From Diogma glabrata (taxonomy: Eukaryota; Arthropoda; Insecta; Diptera; Cylindrotomidae): a DNA stretch of 64,000 bases. Position 1 is the stretch's first letter, and each line of letters starts with the position of its first letter. Location: positions 375,085,328 through 375,149,327 of the forward strand of contig OY856186.1 of NCBI GenBank assembly GCA_963693315.1, read 5' to 3'. The notes under the pieces were generated by a model, which searched no databases, had not been told where the DNA came from, and saw only the letters and a list, made by a program, of their open reading frames with translations. A program made the translations under genes and the position numbers. This document shows positions 52,735 to 63,379 of this stretch, piece by piece.

Positions 52735-53729
52735 AGCCTCGATGACAATAAGATAGTTTACAATCTGCCAGCAAGTTTACTGGCAGCTTGTAAACTCGCC
52801 TAGTGAAATCATGTTCACAATCTAACTATAGTAGATCTACCGAAAAAGTTGATTGGTTGGCTAGTTTACTAAAAAATTAAAATAAAATCTAATCGTTAAA
52901 CTCCCCAGTTAAATCCAATACCGATAACAACCGTTATTGATCTTTTTATCGACCAGCAGAACAAAGAAAAAACTATAAATTGTTATCTGGGTGTACTGTC
53001 TCACTTTTGTAAGCAAAAGTCAGACATTTTGTCAAATTTCAAAAGTGTGACTGTGTTGTGAATTGTGATTTATATAAATGAAGTGATAATTATTATATTA
53101 TAAAATTAAGGTGTATTATAAAATTAATATTGTTAGATAAAACAAAAATCTTAACAGTCATATGTTAATTTTTTTTATATATAAGAAATATGTGCATAAT
53201 TTTTAATATTTATATTATATAGTGCCTACTAATCTATAACCTAAAATTAAATTAATATATGTACATATTTCAATTTCATAAAAATATATAATTGTTGATT
53301 TTTTAAAATATAAATTCAATATAAGTTTAAATGTAAATATGTAACCGTTTTTTAAAATAAAATATATGAAAATAAAATTAATATGAAATTAAAACCACCC
53401 CGATTTTTATTTATATTTTGTATTGAAACCAAATAATGGTTTCAATTCAATAACCTTTTCAATAACAGTTATTGACAACGACATTGGTAACAGGTAATTG
53501 ATTGCATTATCGATAATAGCTAGCTTGTATGTTATTGATAGTTTTCATCGATAATGTGGTGCCACAGTTTTGAACAAAAATTATCGATGATATTTCATCA
53601 TGATGTACATAACGCGTTATCGATATATAGATGTTGCATTATCGAGTGTTTATCAATAACTGATCGATAACACTTCTAACTGGGTCGTCAACTAGCAGAT
53701 TTTAAACTATCGTAGTGTCATCGAGGCTT
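52735..53729. mobile_element. Inverted-repeat element with ATCGAT cluster
   Basis: AAGCCTCGATGACAATAAGA then TAGTTTACAATCTGC on the left, and GCAGATTTTAAACTATC then GTAGTGTCATCGAGGCTT on the right, are matching inverted ends of about 35 bp; total near 1 kb. The right third (53490-53680) holds at least six TATCGAT/ATCGATA-type sites. No ORF. No sure target duplication. Confidence 0.75.
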
Positions 53730-53787
53730 TAGATATTTATTCAATGTTGTATGGTGAAGTTTGTCAACCAAATCGACGGTTGTCTAA

Positions 53788-54472
53788 AGGTCTTACCTCA
53801 TCTACGAAAAGTTTTTCGTCTTCAGGGATTCATTTCTTATATTCGTCACCCATACCCGTTTGCATGAGAAAAAAAGGAGAGCATGTCATGCGAGAAATAT
53901 ATAAACTGCTGGAAATTTGACGAAAAAATTCAAAACTGCAAGAATAATGACGAAATTCTTTTCAGAATTAATCAGTAAACCAATTAACTACAACAATTTT
54001 TCTTCGGCAAATCTCAACCGCATATTTTCTTGACGATATTTTTTATTGAAAAAAGCCGAAATAAATTAAATTTCCCGTTTATTACATGTTTTCATTAAGT
54101 AATATAATTGATTCTAATTTAAAATAATTTTTTTTACAAAATATTTTTAAAATACATTCCCGCTTTATATTTTTTATTGCAGTTTTTTTTTGTTGATTTT
54201 TTGACACTTTGACAATATTTTGAATTTTTATGTAAAACATAAAAAAAGTGTGTGAGTTGTGTGAAACATAAAAAAAGTTAAAACAAATACTTATTTCCTT
54301 TTAAAAACAATAGATATGAATAGTAAATGATTCGTAAATAAACACAATCAACTGTTTGTCTCTTGCAAACAAAAAAATTGTAGTTTGATCTGCTCGCCAC
54401 TTGTGTTCGTTTTCAAGAAGCTTGTCTTGAATCCCTGAAGACGAAAATCTTTTCGTAGATGAGGTAGGACCT
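53788..54472. mobile_element. MITE with TAA target duplication
   Basis: The left end AGGTCTTACCTCATCTACGA continues AAAGTTTTTCGTCTTCAGGG; the right end is its near reverse complement ending GAGGTAGGACCT. TAA lies on both sides (53785-53787 and 54473-54475). 685 bp, noncoding. The arms match for about 50 bp. Confidence 0.82.
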
Positions 54473-54720
54473 TAACCGGTTGGAGTAAAATCAAAACGTT
54501 TTGATTTTAAGTAGGAGGCGGAGCTAATGGTTGTTCAACATGTTGAACTGTGTATGGAAGAATTTATTAAAATAACAATAGAAATTTACATTTAAAATGG
54601 TAGGTTTATCATCAAGTTAACAAACACGTTGAATAATGGCAGAAAGATGGCGAACGAATGAACACACATCTTTTGTCGCAGAAGAAAAATATTTAAAAAG
54701 AAATAGTTCTAGCCGATTAA

Positions 54721-55413
54721 TACTAGTTTCCCACCGCAGAAATTTACTATGTAGTATAGCAAATATTTGATATTAGTTTGATTTCTCACCGTTCATATTA
54801 TATTAAGATAATGTTTCGGTGGGAAACCAAACCTAAATTGACACTAGAATAAAATTGATATATCAAAATACCGTACTGTCAATTTTATATTTGATATTAG
54901 CGTTATAGTTTTTAAAATGAAATTTACAACCCAGAGAAAATCAAACTAGATTTAGATCAGCCCTGCCATTGTTTTTGAACAGCATAAAATACGTATAAGT
55001 TTTATTCTATAACATCTTTTTAAATAATTCTCTCACGAAAACCAAACGTCTACGTTGACTACGTTTTTCATGTCCTATTCCTTTATAATGCTATACTAAA
55101 CATATCCATATCATAATCAACAATTAATACATACACTTTAATTTATTAAATATCAGAAATGAATCTTACAAGCTAAAAATCGCAAGAAAACACAATGTTT
55201 ACAAATTCCATAAAATGACATTTCACCTATAAAATAATAATTACGTTTCACACCGTCGATATTATACTTTATTTGATAAGTATTATATTTACTAGCTAGC
55301 AAATGAAAATAGCAAATTTAAAATAATTGTTGTGATAGTTTGCTTTCATACCGTTGCTATTATACTTTATTAAACTATACTAGCTAGCAACTTGCTACGG
55401 TGGGAAACTAGTA
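54721..55413. mobile_element. MITE with TAA target duplication, GTGGGAAA ends
   Basis: TACTAGTTTCCCACCG on the left and CGGTGGGAAACTAGTA on the right are perfect over 16 bp, with TAA on each side (54718-54720 and 55414-55416). Internal repeats of the end motif (TTTCGGTGGGAAACC near 54815; ACTAGCTAGCAA near 55290 and 55378). 693 bp, no ORF. Confidence 0.85.
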
Positions 55414-55503
55414 TAAATTAATAAAAAAATATAAAAACAGTTATTTCACTTATTTGTCCAAGTGAAAATAGTATTTGCAAACTAATCTGTGTTAACTATA
55501 TAC

Positions 55504-58500
55504 CAGGGTTGTTAATATACACGTATAAAACGTTTTATACGTTACACGTATAATACGTAACGTATAAAACGTATAAAACGTATATAACGTATAAAACGTA
55601 TAATATGATTTTGTTTTTGAAATTCATTTATAAAAAATTAAAAATACTTCTTACTTCAGATATTAATTATATTTATAGTAAAAATATATATATTTTAGTA
55701 AAAATATAATTACGTATAATTTGAAAAAATTCTTCGTTGGAGTGACGTGAATAATCCATAGTATCAAAATGTTTGTTTTTTCTGCATACACCTTATATTA
55801 TTCACACGAAAATAAGAAATAAAATAAATTTTATTTATTATATATCATTTATTATTATACTACTATAGTTTCAATCTCTGTGAGATCATCAACTGGTATT
55901 GATATGCAATTAACATTAATCTACAAAAATGATCTTATTTATAGTGATTTACAAAAATTGTTGAAAGACGTTATTGATAAAAATTTTACGAAATAAAAAA
56001 CTAATAATGAAATAAATTAAAGGGTACAAATTTGAGGAAAAACCTAATTATTTCAGTAATAAAGTAATAAAACAATTAGTTGTAAAGAGGAGGGAAAACA
56101 AAAAAAAATTACAAAAAATTAAAAAATTATTTAAACAAGGATATGGTTAAGAAATTACAAAAAAAACACTAGGGATCTTATATTATTATGATTTATGGTG
56201 GTTTGTTATGTTGAATAGCGGTGAACAAATTTTGGCTTCATCTGAGTTCATAAGATGGTAATTTTGTGCGATGTGATATGACTCTAAGGCATCCAACTTC
56301 CAGTCTTGTCTAACAGTTCTTATAAGCTTGGAGTTGTTAGTATCAATTTTATGATTGTTATTAACCATATGTTCCACTACACTTGATTTATTGACATGCT
56401 TCCCAAAAGTAGCCATGTTGTGCTCTTTAAATCTGGTTTCGAAATTCCTGCTTGTTTGGCCGACATATATCTGTTCGCAATCCAAACAGTTTATTTTATA
56501 AACTCCAGATTTTTTTGACTGTGGTTCCTGATCCTTAAAGTTATTTATTTGGCTTTTCAAAGTTCTTGTTGGACGTGTTACTATATCTATGTTATGTTTT
56601 TGGAATATTTTCTCTAGTTTGTTGGTTATGTTGGGAACATATGGTACGCTTATTCTATTGCTTGGTTGTTTTTCCTTTAAAGGAATGAGACCGGTTTGCT
56701 GTTTAACAATATGTTTTTTATGGTGTTTCTGAATTATGTTGTTGGCGAAATTTACGGAATAACCATTATCGACAGCTGTTTTTCTGATATATTTTACCTC
56801 TTCATCAAATTCCAGTTTTTCCATAGGGATTGTAAATAAACGGTGTGCCATTGAATGAAAGGCTGCTTTCTTATGTGTTATGTGGTGGAAAGAATCTGCA
56901 GTGATAAATCGGTTGGTGTTTGTTGGCTTTCTGTATATGCCAAATTTCAAATGATGTGTGGAGGTTTTAATTATTTGGATATCTAGGAAATTCAAAATAC
57001 CATTCTCCTCTGTTTCTATTGTGAACTTTATATCCGGGTGTTGATTGTTGATGATATCGAAGAGTTCTTGGATGTGTTTCTTGTCTACAATGGCAAAAAT
57101 GTCATCGACATACCTGTGCCATACTTTAGGGAATAGTGGTGATGAAGTTCGAAGATTATCTTCCAGCCGGCTCATAAAAATATTGTTAAGAAACGGTGCT
57201 AATTTACTGCCCATAGATGTTCCATTCGTTTGTTTGTAGAATTTGTTTTGAAATTCAAAATAATTTTGTTCCATACATGTGGTGGCTATTTTGATGTATG
57301 CTTTGATCTTTGTTACTGGAACTTTATTCTTCAGCAAATGGTCTTCTAAGTACTGTAGGGTTAGCCCGATTGGTACACTCGGAAAAAGTGCAGTAACATC
57401 GAATGAAATTAAAAGCTCGTCTTCCAGTAGTTTTAAATTTTTTATTTTGTGAATTAGCTCTGATGAATTATTTATACTACAGCCGGTTGGTGGTGGAATT
57501 TTGTTTAGTTCATCTAGCAGCCATTTGGCCATTTTTTCCGTTGGTGTGGAGATGTTAGAACAAATCGGTCTCATCTTTTTCCCCGGTTTGTGTATTTTCG
57601 GCAGACAATACATTTTTGACACTTTAGGATTTGGTACATTGAATTTATACCTTAAGCTAATGTGGTTCTCTATAATTTCTTTTGTGTGAAATCTAATATT
57701 GTTTTTTACTAAGTGTGAAAATTTTGTTATTCCTGCTTCTATGTCCACCACTATTTCTTCAATGGGAGTTGTTGTTGGTTTTAATGCGAAATTTAAACCT
57801 CTGTTAAGAATTTCCAATAATTACGTAGTTATAAATTATTTATATATTTTATAATTTATAACAAAAACTATTTAAATTCTAGATGTTATTTGAATGTATA
57901 TTTTAATTTTTATACTTTATACGAAAGACTATGTTACTGTACATTAAACTGGTTAATAATTTTTAATTCACTAGATGAATATTGAAAATTTTGAATTATA
58001 TATTAGAGATTTTTTTGAGCACTTAAACTCAAGCAATTAAATTATTTTTGAATTTTTCAACACGTATACTATATGATTTTCTTTCATTTTGATTCCAACA
58101 TTTACTTAATACTTAATGGGAAGCATTTTGGATGAGAAACATTTGGCTCATGAACTTAATTATTTTGTATCATGAAATGTTACTGAATATATAAAATATG
58201 GTTCAATCCAACTTCGGCTCCTCCCATCTAATAAGAACAGCTGGAAATATAATGTTGTTTCAGAATAAATGTCGTTTTTTCATAGCAGTTAGGGAAATTA
58301 TTAGAGATTATTAGAGAGATGTTTTTAAAAAAAATTTAATTGTGTGAATCCAGGTCGCACCACTTCCAATTAATAGACACAGTTTGAAAATAACAGGTTC
58401 TTGCAGATAAAATCTTCTCTTTATACAAAAGTTGTAATAGTTAAAATAATATGTATTTACGTCAAACGAAAAAGTTTAGTGAGAAGTTTATTGAATAAAT

Positions 58501-58800
58501 TCATTTTTAATTTAATAGGAATAGCTGGGTAAGAAATTATCATGCCGACGCTATATTTTCTAAACCAAATGTTCCTATTAGTCCCGAAATCTAGGCTTTA
58601 TAAATATTAAATATCACGAGTACGATACGAGTTAACGCCCGCATTAATGTTATATAAATGTATTTTTATTTATTAAGGATTTTACTTTTATACGGTATAA
58701 AACGTAAATAATTGTGTGTTTTATACTGTACGTTTTATACGTTTTATACGTACGTATAATACGTGTTTTATACGTTACCGTATTATACGTTACAACCCTG
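55504..58800. mobile_element. hAT-type element with perfect 8-bp duplication, hosting a Penelope element
   Basis: Ends CAGGGTTGT and ACAACCCTG, the classic hAT terminus, flanked by CTATATAC on both sides (55496-55503 and 58801-58808). Both ends carry arrays of an ACGTATAAAACG-like subterminal motif: about 55528-55600 on the left and about 58690-58790 on the right, likely transposase-binding sites by analogy with other hATs. No hAT transposase is present; about half of the interior is a Penelope-like insertion (roughly 56150-57822). Nonautonomous. Confidence 0.9.
56186..57817 (-). CDS. Penelope-like retroelement ORF: reverse transcriptase plus GIY-YIG endonuclease
   Basis: One uninterrupted 543-codon frame. 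RT region: YCLPKIHKPGKKMRPICS (Penelope-specific block, about 69-86), LISFDVTALFPSVP (first catalytic Asp), NGTSMGSKLAPFLNNIFMSR, RYVDDIFAIVD (YVDD), FLDIQI, and FGIYRKPTNTNRFI. C-terminal GIY-YIG nuclease: SGVYKINCLDCEQIYVGQTS then RNFETRFKEHN, with a CxxC pair (about residue 445 on) and a final ICSPLFN. The ORF opens at MEILNRGLNFAL, which in full-length elements is preceded by more protein, so the copy is probably 5'-truncated though all catalytic motifs remain. Nested in the hAT-type element at 55.5-58.8 kb. Mobility is doubtful without the 5' part. Confidence 0.88.
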   Translation of the reverse strand: MEILNRGLNFALKPTTTPIEEIVVDIEAGITKFSHLVKNNIRFHTKEIIENHISLRYKFNVPNPKVSKMYCLPKIHKPGKKMRPICSNISTPTEKMAKWLLDELNKIPPPTGCSINNSSELIHKIKNLKLLEDELLISFDVTALFPSVPIGLTLQYLEDHLLKNKVPVTKIKAYIKIATTCMEQNYFEFQNKFYKQTNGTSMGSKLAPFLNNIFMSRLEDNLRTSSPLFPKVWHRYVDDIFAIVDKKHIQELFDIINNQHPDIKFTIETEENGILNFLDIQIIKTSTHHLKFGIYRKPTNTNRFITADSFHHITHKKAAFHSMAHRLFTIPMEKLEFDEEVKYIRKTAVDNGYSVNFANNIIQKHHKKHIVKQQTGLIPLKEKQPSNRISVPYVPNITNKLEKIFQKHNIDIVTRPTRTLKSQINNFKDQEPQSKKSGVYKINCLDCEQIYVGQTSRNFETRFKEHNMATFGKHVNKSSVVEHMVNNNHKIDTNNSKLIRTVRQDWKLDALESYHIAQNYHLMNSDEAKICSPLFNITNHHKS

Positions 58801-58808
58801 CTATATAC

Positions 58809-59394
58809 TATAATTAACATAAGCAAAAGTAACGGAAAATTCTTTTGTAATCGTGTGGTGTTGTAAAATTTTAACTATTTTAACTATTTTAAAGGCATAA
58901 ATTTGTTTTCTATTGCCTGTTAACAAGAAAAATAAAATTTCTTTTTATATATAAGTGTGAATTTTTTCTTTTGTCTTACTTCAACTTGAATTAAGCGTTT
59001 TATTTTTAATCTTCAATTTAGTTAGTATCTCCAATTGTATCTCCAATTTCTTTGCATTTCCATTATCGAGCTACTGTTGCATGAAACCTGCAGTTATCGT
59101 GCTTTTGTGACCAAGATACCCAGATTTGTTTGTATTGTGTAGTGTTGAAATTTACTCCTGTAGCCCTATTCCGGTACATCGGGAAATAGGAATTGAGAAA
59201 TAAATTTTTTCATAACTAGTATTCCGTGTCGCGGGAAATAACAAATTCGTATTAGAAAATATTTCTTTATTTCATTTATTGCACTTTTTTCTCAATTTCC
59301 AATTCCCAGGGAAATGCTGGAATAGGCGTAATGGTCGAATTTCAGTATCTATACTGGCAATGTTAAAGGCTAAGGCTGACAAAATGTCAACAGA
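58809..59394. other. Spacer with no recognised feature
   Basis: AT-rich. A short quasi-inverted string around CGGTACATCGGGAAATAGGAA (in part, near 59171-59191) and CAATTCCCAGGGAAATGC (near 59300) may be a small MITE, but the ends are unclear. Confidence 0.35.
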
Positions 59395-59660
59395 GTGAAC
59401 CAACAGCTTAGCATTGATTGTACCAACATTAGAGGTCTCAATTCTAACCTAAACGAGGTTCATCACTGCGTCGAAAAAAATAAACCTGACATATTGTTAA
59501 AACCGGATAAATACCGGATTATTTTGTGCAAAGCATCGAAATTGAATCTCGATAAATACCGGATACCTAGTTATGAATTGGAACATTCCTTTTATAACAA
59601 ACATGATGTCTGTGTATTTCTTCGAAATTCACTTTTATGTATGAGAATTAAGGCTTGAAA
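59395..59660 (+). mobile_element. CR1-like LINE endonuclease start, fragment
   Basis: An 87-codon frame reading CTNIRGLNSNLNEVHHCVE then NKPDILL, the N-terminal strand and helix of an AP-endonuclease domain in CR1/jockey elements, followed by an ending like YELEHSFYNKHDVCVFLRNS. A short internal duplication (CGAT)AAATACCGGAT occurs at about 59506 and 59551. The rest of the element is missing here. Confidence 0.65.
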
Positions 59661-60092
59661 AAATAGGTAAACTTTAATTGATTTCTTAACAAAGCACTTA
59701 TTATTCACTGATATTAATTTTCACTTTTTCACTATTAACCTACACCAAATAAAACTGACACTGCAACTGTTGGCCTTTAAAATTCTGGCAAAATCAATGT
59801 ATAATTTATTTTAGCTAAATTGCATTAAAGGAACTTAAAAACTCAATCGTTTCTGCTAATCAGTGGATATAATTTATTTTAATATTTATTCAGTTAATAT
59901 TTATTACATAGTTATTCACAAAAATTACAATTATACTAATTAAATCAGTTATACATATTTATTCTGTTAAATAATTATTCACAAAAGTAAAAAGATTTTT
60001 TTTATTTTATAGATTTTCAAAATCAATGAAATTATTGTAGCAGGTTAATTATAAACAATAAAAGAAATAATAAAAAAAATCGGGACATGTGT
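59661..60092. other. AT-rich spacer, nothing recognised
   Basis: No ORF or repeat assignable. Confidence 0.4.
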
Positions 60093-60620
60093 GCAATTCA
60101 CACGTGGTAGAAGTGAAACCTTCAAAAATTTTGGCTTCAAGATAATGAGACGAATGTAAAATTTCGGGAAGAGGATAATTGCAGGTTTTAGTCATGATCA
60201 TAGTGATACCATGTTTGATAATTATTTTACATTTTATTCGTATATATTACATAAATTTATTCAGACCCAGAGCTTACATTTTCGATGAATGATACAAGAG
60301 GCTTATGGTAACTAAAGTATGAAATAAATACTTTGGTCGTAATATAGTCAATATATCTTTGGAATACAGTGTTTCATTCGCACTGTATCAACAACAAGAT
60401 CAAAAGCAGTAATTATTTCATACATTAGTTACCATAAGCGAAAATGATTTATCGAAAATGTAAGCTCTGAGTTTGAATAAATTTATGTAATATATACGAA
60501 TAAAATGTAAAATAATTATCAAACTTTGTATCACTATGATCATGACTAAAACCTGCAATTGTCCTCTTCCCGAAATTTTACATTCGTCTCATTATCTTGA
60601 AGCCAAAATTTGTGAATTGT
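60093..60620. mobile_element. Foldback element, about 180-bp arms
   Basis: The left arm (about 60130-60320, including TTTTGGCTTCAAGATAATGA, TTTTAGTCATGATCATAGTG and GAGCTTACATTTTCGAT) pairs with the right arm (about 60420-60612) as near reverse complement. The 100-bp centre (CTTTGGTCGTAATATAGTC region) is unpaired. The outer ends CAATTCACA and TGTGAATTG also match, with a small insertion in the left arm. No ORF. Confidence 0.75.
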
Positions 60621-60796
60621 TTTTCCTGTTCCTGCATTTTAATCATCAATAAACATCAAAAACAATTTAATTTTTGTAAAAATTTATTTTCATAATTAAT
60701 AATTTATTTATAAAATCGACATTAATCCATTTCTTTATTAGAATACATACGGTTACACCGAAATTGCTTAAAATTTATAATATAATATTATAATAT

Positions 60797-60892
60797 TGAA
60801 TTAGGAGCTAAAGTTGTACTTTTTGTGTTGAGTCTATAGTTTGGCAATTATAGACGAAACACAAAAAGTCCCTTTAGCTCCGAATTCAATAC
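60797..60892. repeat. Hairpin repeat
   Basis: TTGAATTAGGAGCTAAAGT, then ACTTTTTGTGTT, GTCTATA, short loop, and the complementary order ATAGAC, AACACAAAAAGT, TTTAGCTCCGAATTCAA. About 95 bp, imperfect. Confidence 0.7.
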
Positions 60893-60896
60893 ACTT

Positions 60897-61287
60897 TTTT
60901 TTCGGCAAACGTTTAAATTTGTTTGAAAATATGAAATTAATGGATCAAATTTTTTATAAATATGTTTTAGGTAATAAATTTTCTGAAATTAATTTTTATT
61001 GATTTCAATTCATTAAAATGAACTGAAATGAATTCTGTTTTGAACAAATTAATAATATCATGTTATTTTACTTTACTGCCGCCGTAAAAATATAAAAATT
61101 ACTTTACTGCTGCCGTAAAAATATGAAAATTACTTTACAGTTGCCGTAAAAATATGAAAGTTACTTTACAGCCGCCGACAGATAAAATAAAAATGGCGTT
61201 ACTTTTGCAGTCGCCGGCTAAAAAGTAAGACTTTAGCTTCTACCCAGCGGCACTAAAGTTAAACTTTACAGCCGTTTGCCGAAAAAT
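60897..61287. mobile_element. Inverted-repeat element carrying a 38-bp tandem array
   Basis: Ends TTTTTCGGCAAACG and CGTTTGCCGAAAAA are inverted. Inside, at about 61066-61180, a unit of about 38 bp (TTACTTTACTGCCGCCGTAA then AAATATGAAAA) repeats about three times. Its GCCGCCG part recurs near both the array and the right end (CAGTCGCCGG, CAGCCGTTTGCCG). No ORF. Confidence 0.6.
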
Positions 61288-61789
61288 AAAATTCTTACAA
61301 AAAACATAAAATATTTTCTTTTATACAAATATTAAACAGTTTTTCAATGCATACCTTATCAACTAATTGCATTTTTTTTATGAATTATTAAATATTATCT
61401 ATTTCTCCTAATAAAATTACAAAAACAATACAAAAATAAATTTATTGTCTTCTAAACATAAACATAACCAAATAAAATTTAAAATTTAATAATACATTTT
61501 TTTTTCAACATAACATACATAATACAATACCACCAAAATAATAAATAAAATATGGAGGGGCTGAAATCTCACAGCTCTGAGATATCAAGACTTCGGTCTG
61601 GGTTAAGGATTTTGATATAGTTTTCGGCAAAAAACTTTTATGAGGATATGGTTTTTAGTTTTGGGCAGCGATGTATATCAAACATAACTCTTTGTACTAT
61701 AACACTTATACTTTAAAAGTATATTTTTGTCTCTGTTTAGAAATTTATAACAAAACTATCACGAAACATCAATACGTTGCCGGAAAATT
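61288..61789. other. AT-rich spacer, nothing recognised
   Basis: No ORF, LINE similarity or terminal repeat identified. Confidence 0.4.
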
Positions 61790-62190
61790 ATAATCAAAAT
61801 TCCAAAAATATTGTTAAATTAAATAAAATCAAACTTTTTCAAAATTCCAAAAATATTCCAAAAATTAGAATAAAATCAAATATTTAAATTTTTTCTAAAA
61901 TACAATAATATTTCAAAAATTCTTACAAATTCAAACTTTTTCCAAAATTCTAAAAATATTGCAAAAATTATTACAAAATCAAAAATAGAAAATTTTTTCA
62001 AAATTCCAAAAATTATAATAAAATCAAAAATTAAAAATTTTTCAAAATTCTAAAAATATTCCAAAAATTCTTACAAAATCAAAAATTAAAATTTTTCCAA
62101 AATTCTAAAAATATTGCAAAAATTATTACAAAATCAAAAATACAAACTTTTTCAAAATTCCAAAAATATTTCAAAAACTATAACATATTC
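61790..62190. repeat. Degenerate AT-rich tandem repeat
   Basis: Irregular repetition of the phrases TTTTTCAAAATTCCAAAAAT and ATTCCAAAAATTNTTACAAA then ATCAAAAAT, with a period of about 55-65 bp over about 400 bp. Low-complexity satellite-like DNA. Confidence 0.7.
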
Positions 62191-62229
62191 AAAATAATTT
62201 CCATGTCCAATTTCATTTTCATTTTCAAT

Positions 62230-62530
62230 AACATTTACGTCATAAAAACAGCTACATTTTTTTCCCCAACAAATTGGCTAAACAAATAAATGAAATCATT
62301 TTTTGACACACTTGACATTATTTTTTTGACAAACTTATAATGCCATACTTCTCTATAATAATAATAAAATATCTGTCATAAAAACTGTTAATTTTATTTT
62401 TTTCTAAAAAAATTGGGTAAAAAATAAATAAAAACCTTTCTTTTGACACACTTGACAACATTTTTTTGACAAACTTATAATGCCATAATTCTCAATAATA
62501 ATAATAATAAAATTTCACAAACTGATAATG
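62230..62530. repeat. Two-copy tandem duplication, about 150 bp
   Basis: Both copies hold TTTTTTTGACAAACTTATAA then TGCCATA, preceded by TTTTGACACACTTGACA and followed by an (ATA)n run. Copies start near 62250 and 62390. The TGACACAC motif recurs at 62658 and 62681. Noncoding. Confidence 0.75.
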
Positions 62531-62779
62531 CAATAATCTAGTTTTTGATCTCACATACCAATCCCTACCATCAAGATTTCTTCAAATTTATTGTTCCTAC
62601 TCGTAATCACTTAAAATGAACGTTTTTTAAGCCAAAAATATGAAAATTTGCTATTTTTGACACACAGAATGATTTTTTTGACACACTTCCGGTACAGTTA
62701 TCGAACACAGCGTCCTTTCGGACCTGTCCCTCAAGTATACCTATTTTTAGAAAAAAATTTTTTGAAATCCCTCCAGCGG

Positions 62780-62835
62780 TTTTCCCTGCAGCGTAGGTAA
62801 TGACGGCCGCCGGACGGCCAGACGGCTTTTTTTGC
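62780..62835. other. Small GC-rich patch
   Basis: TGACGGCCGCCGGACGGCCA then GACGGC contains three CGGC-type repeats in otherwise AT-rich DNA. No gene or site assigned. 62836-63375 beyond it shows nothing recognisable. Confidence 0.4.
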
Positions 62836-63379
62836 TTCTTTAGAATCAGTAGGTCCTAAAACGTCGAGAAATGTCAAAAAAGTGGGGGTAAGAATTTCAC
62901 TTTGAGCTCATGAATGTAATACTTAGGTCTTTCAAACCGAAGTAAAAAAGGAAAATATTAAAAAATATTCACTGTCTCTTTTTACTGTTAAACTTTCGTT
63001 TCATCCAGTTTAAAATCACAACGATACTAAAGAAGTTTTCACTTCAATAAATTGGATTGTACTTATCTTTTGGTGGTCTCAAAACGAATGTGAAAATGGT
63101 TTGCAATATTTACACGAAAATAAAATATCACAACACAAAAATAAGTGTTTTGTTGTAAATTATAGATTTGATTTCTTTTGAAATGCATCTCAATATTCAT
63201 ATTGCATCAAGTAACTTGCTATAACAATTCGATTGACCAAACAAAATAATTGATTTGAAATGAACATTTTGGCAAATAGTTCGAGAATTATTAACGTATC
63301 TATAGAAGTTAATTATAAAAATATATTTTCAACTTATAACCTAAATTAGTTGCTATTTTTGATCTTGCCTTCATCTCTT

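Noticed and set aside
52220..52748. Several short open frames on both strands
   Set aside because: Low-complexity, Lys/Ile/Phe-rich translations with no motif, expected in AT-rich DNA.
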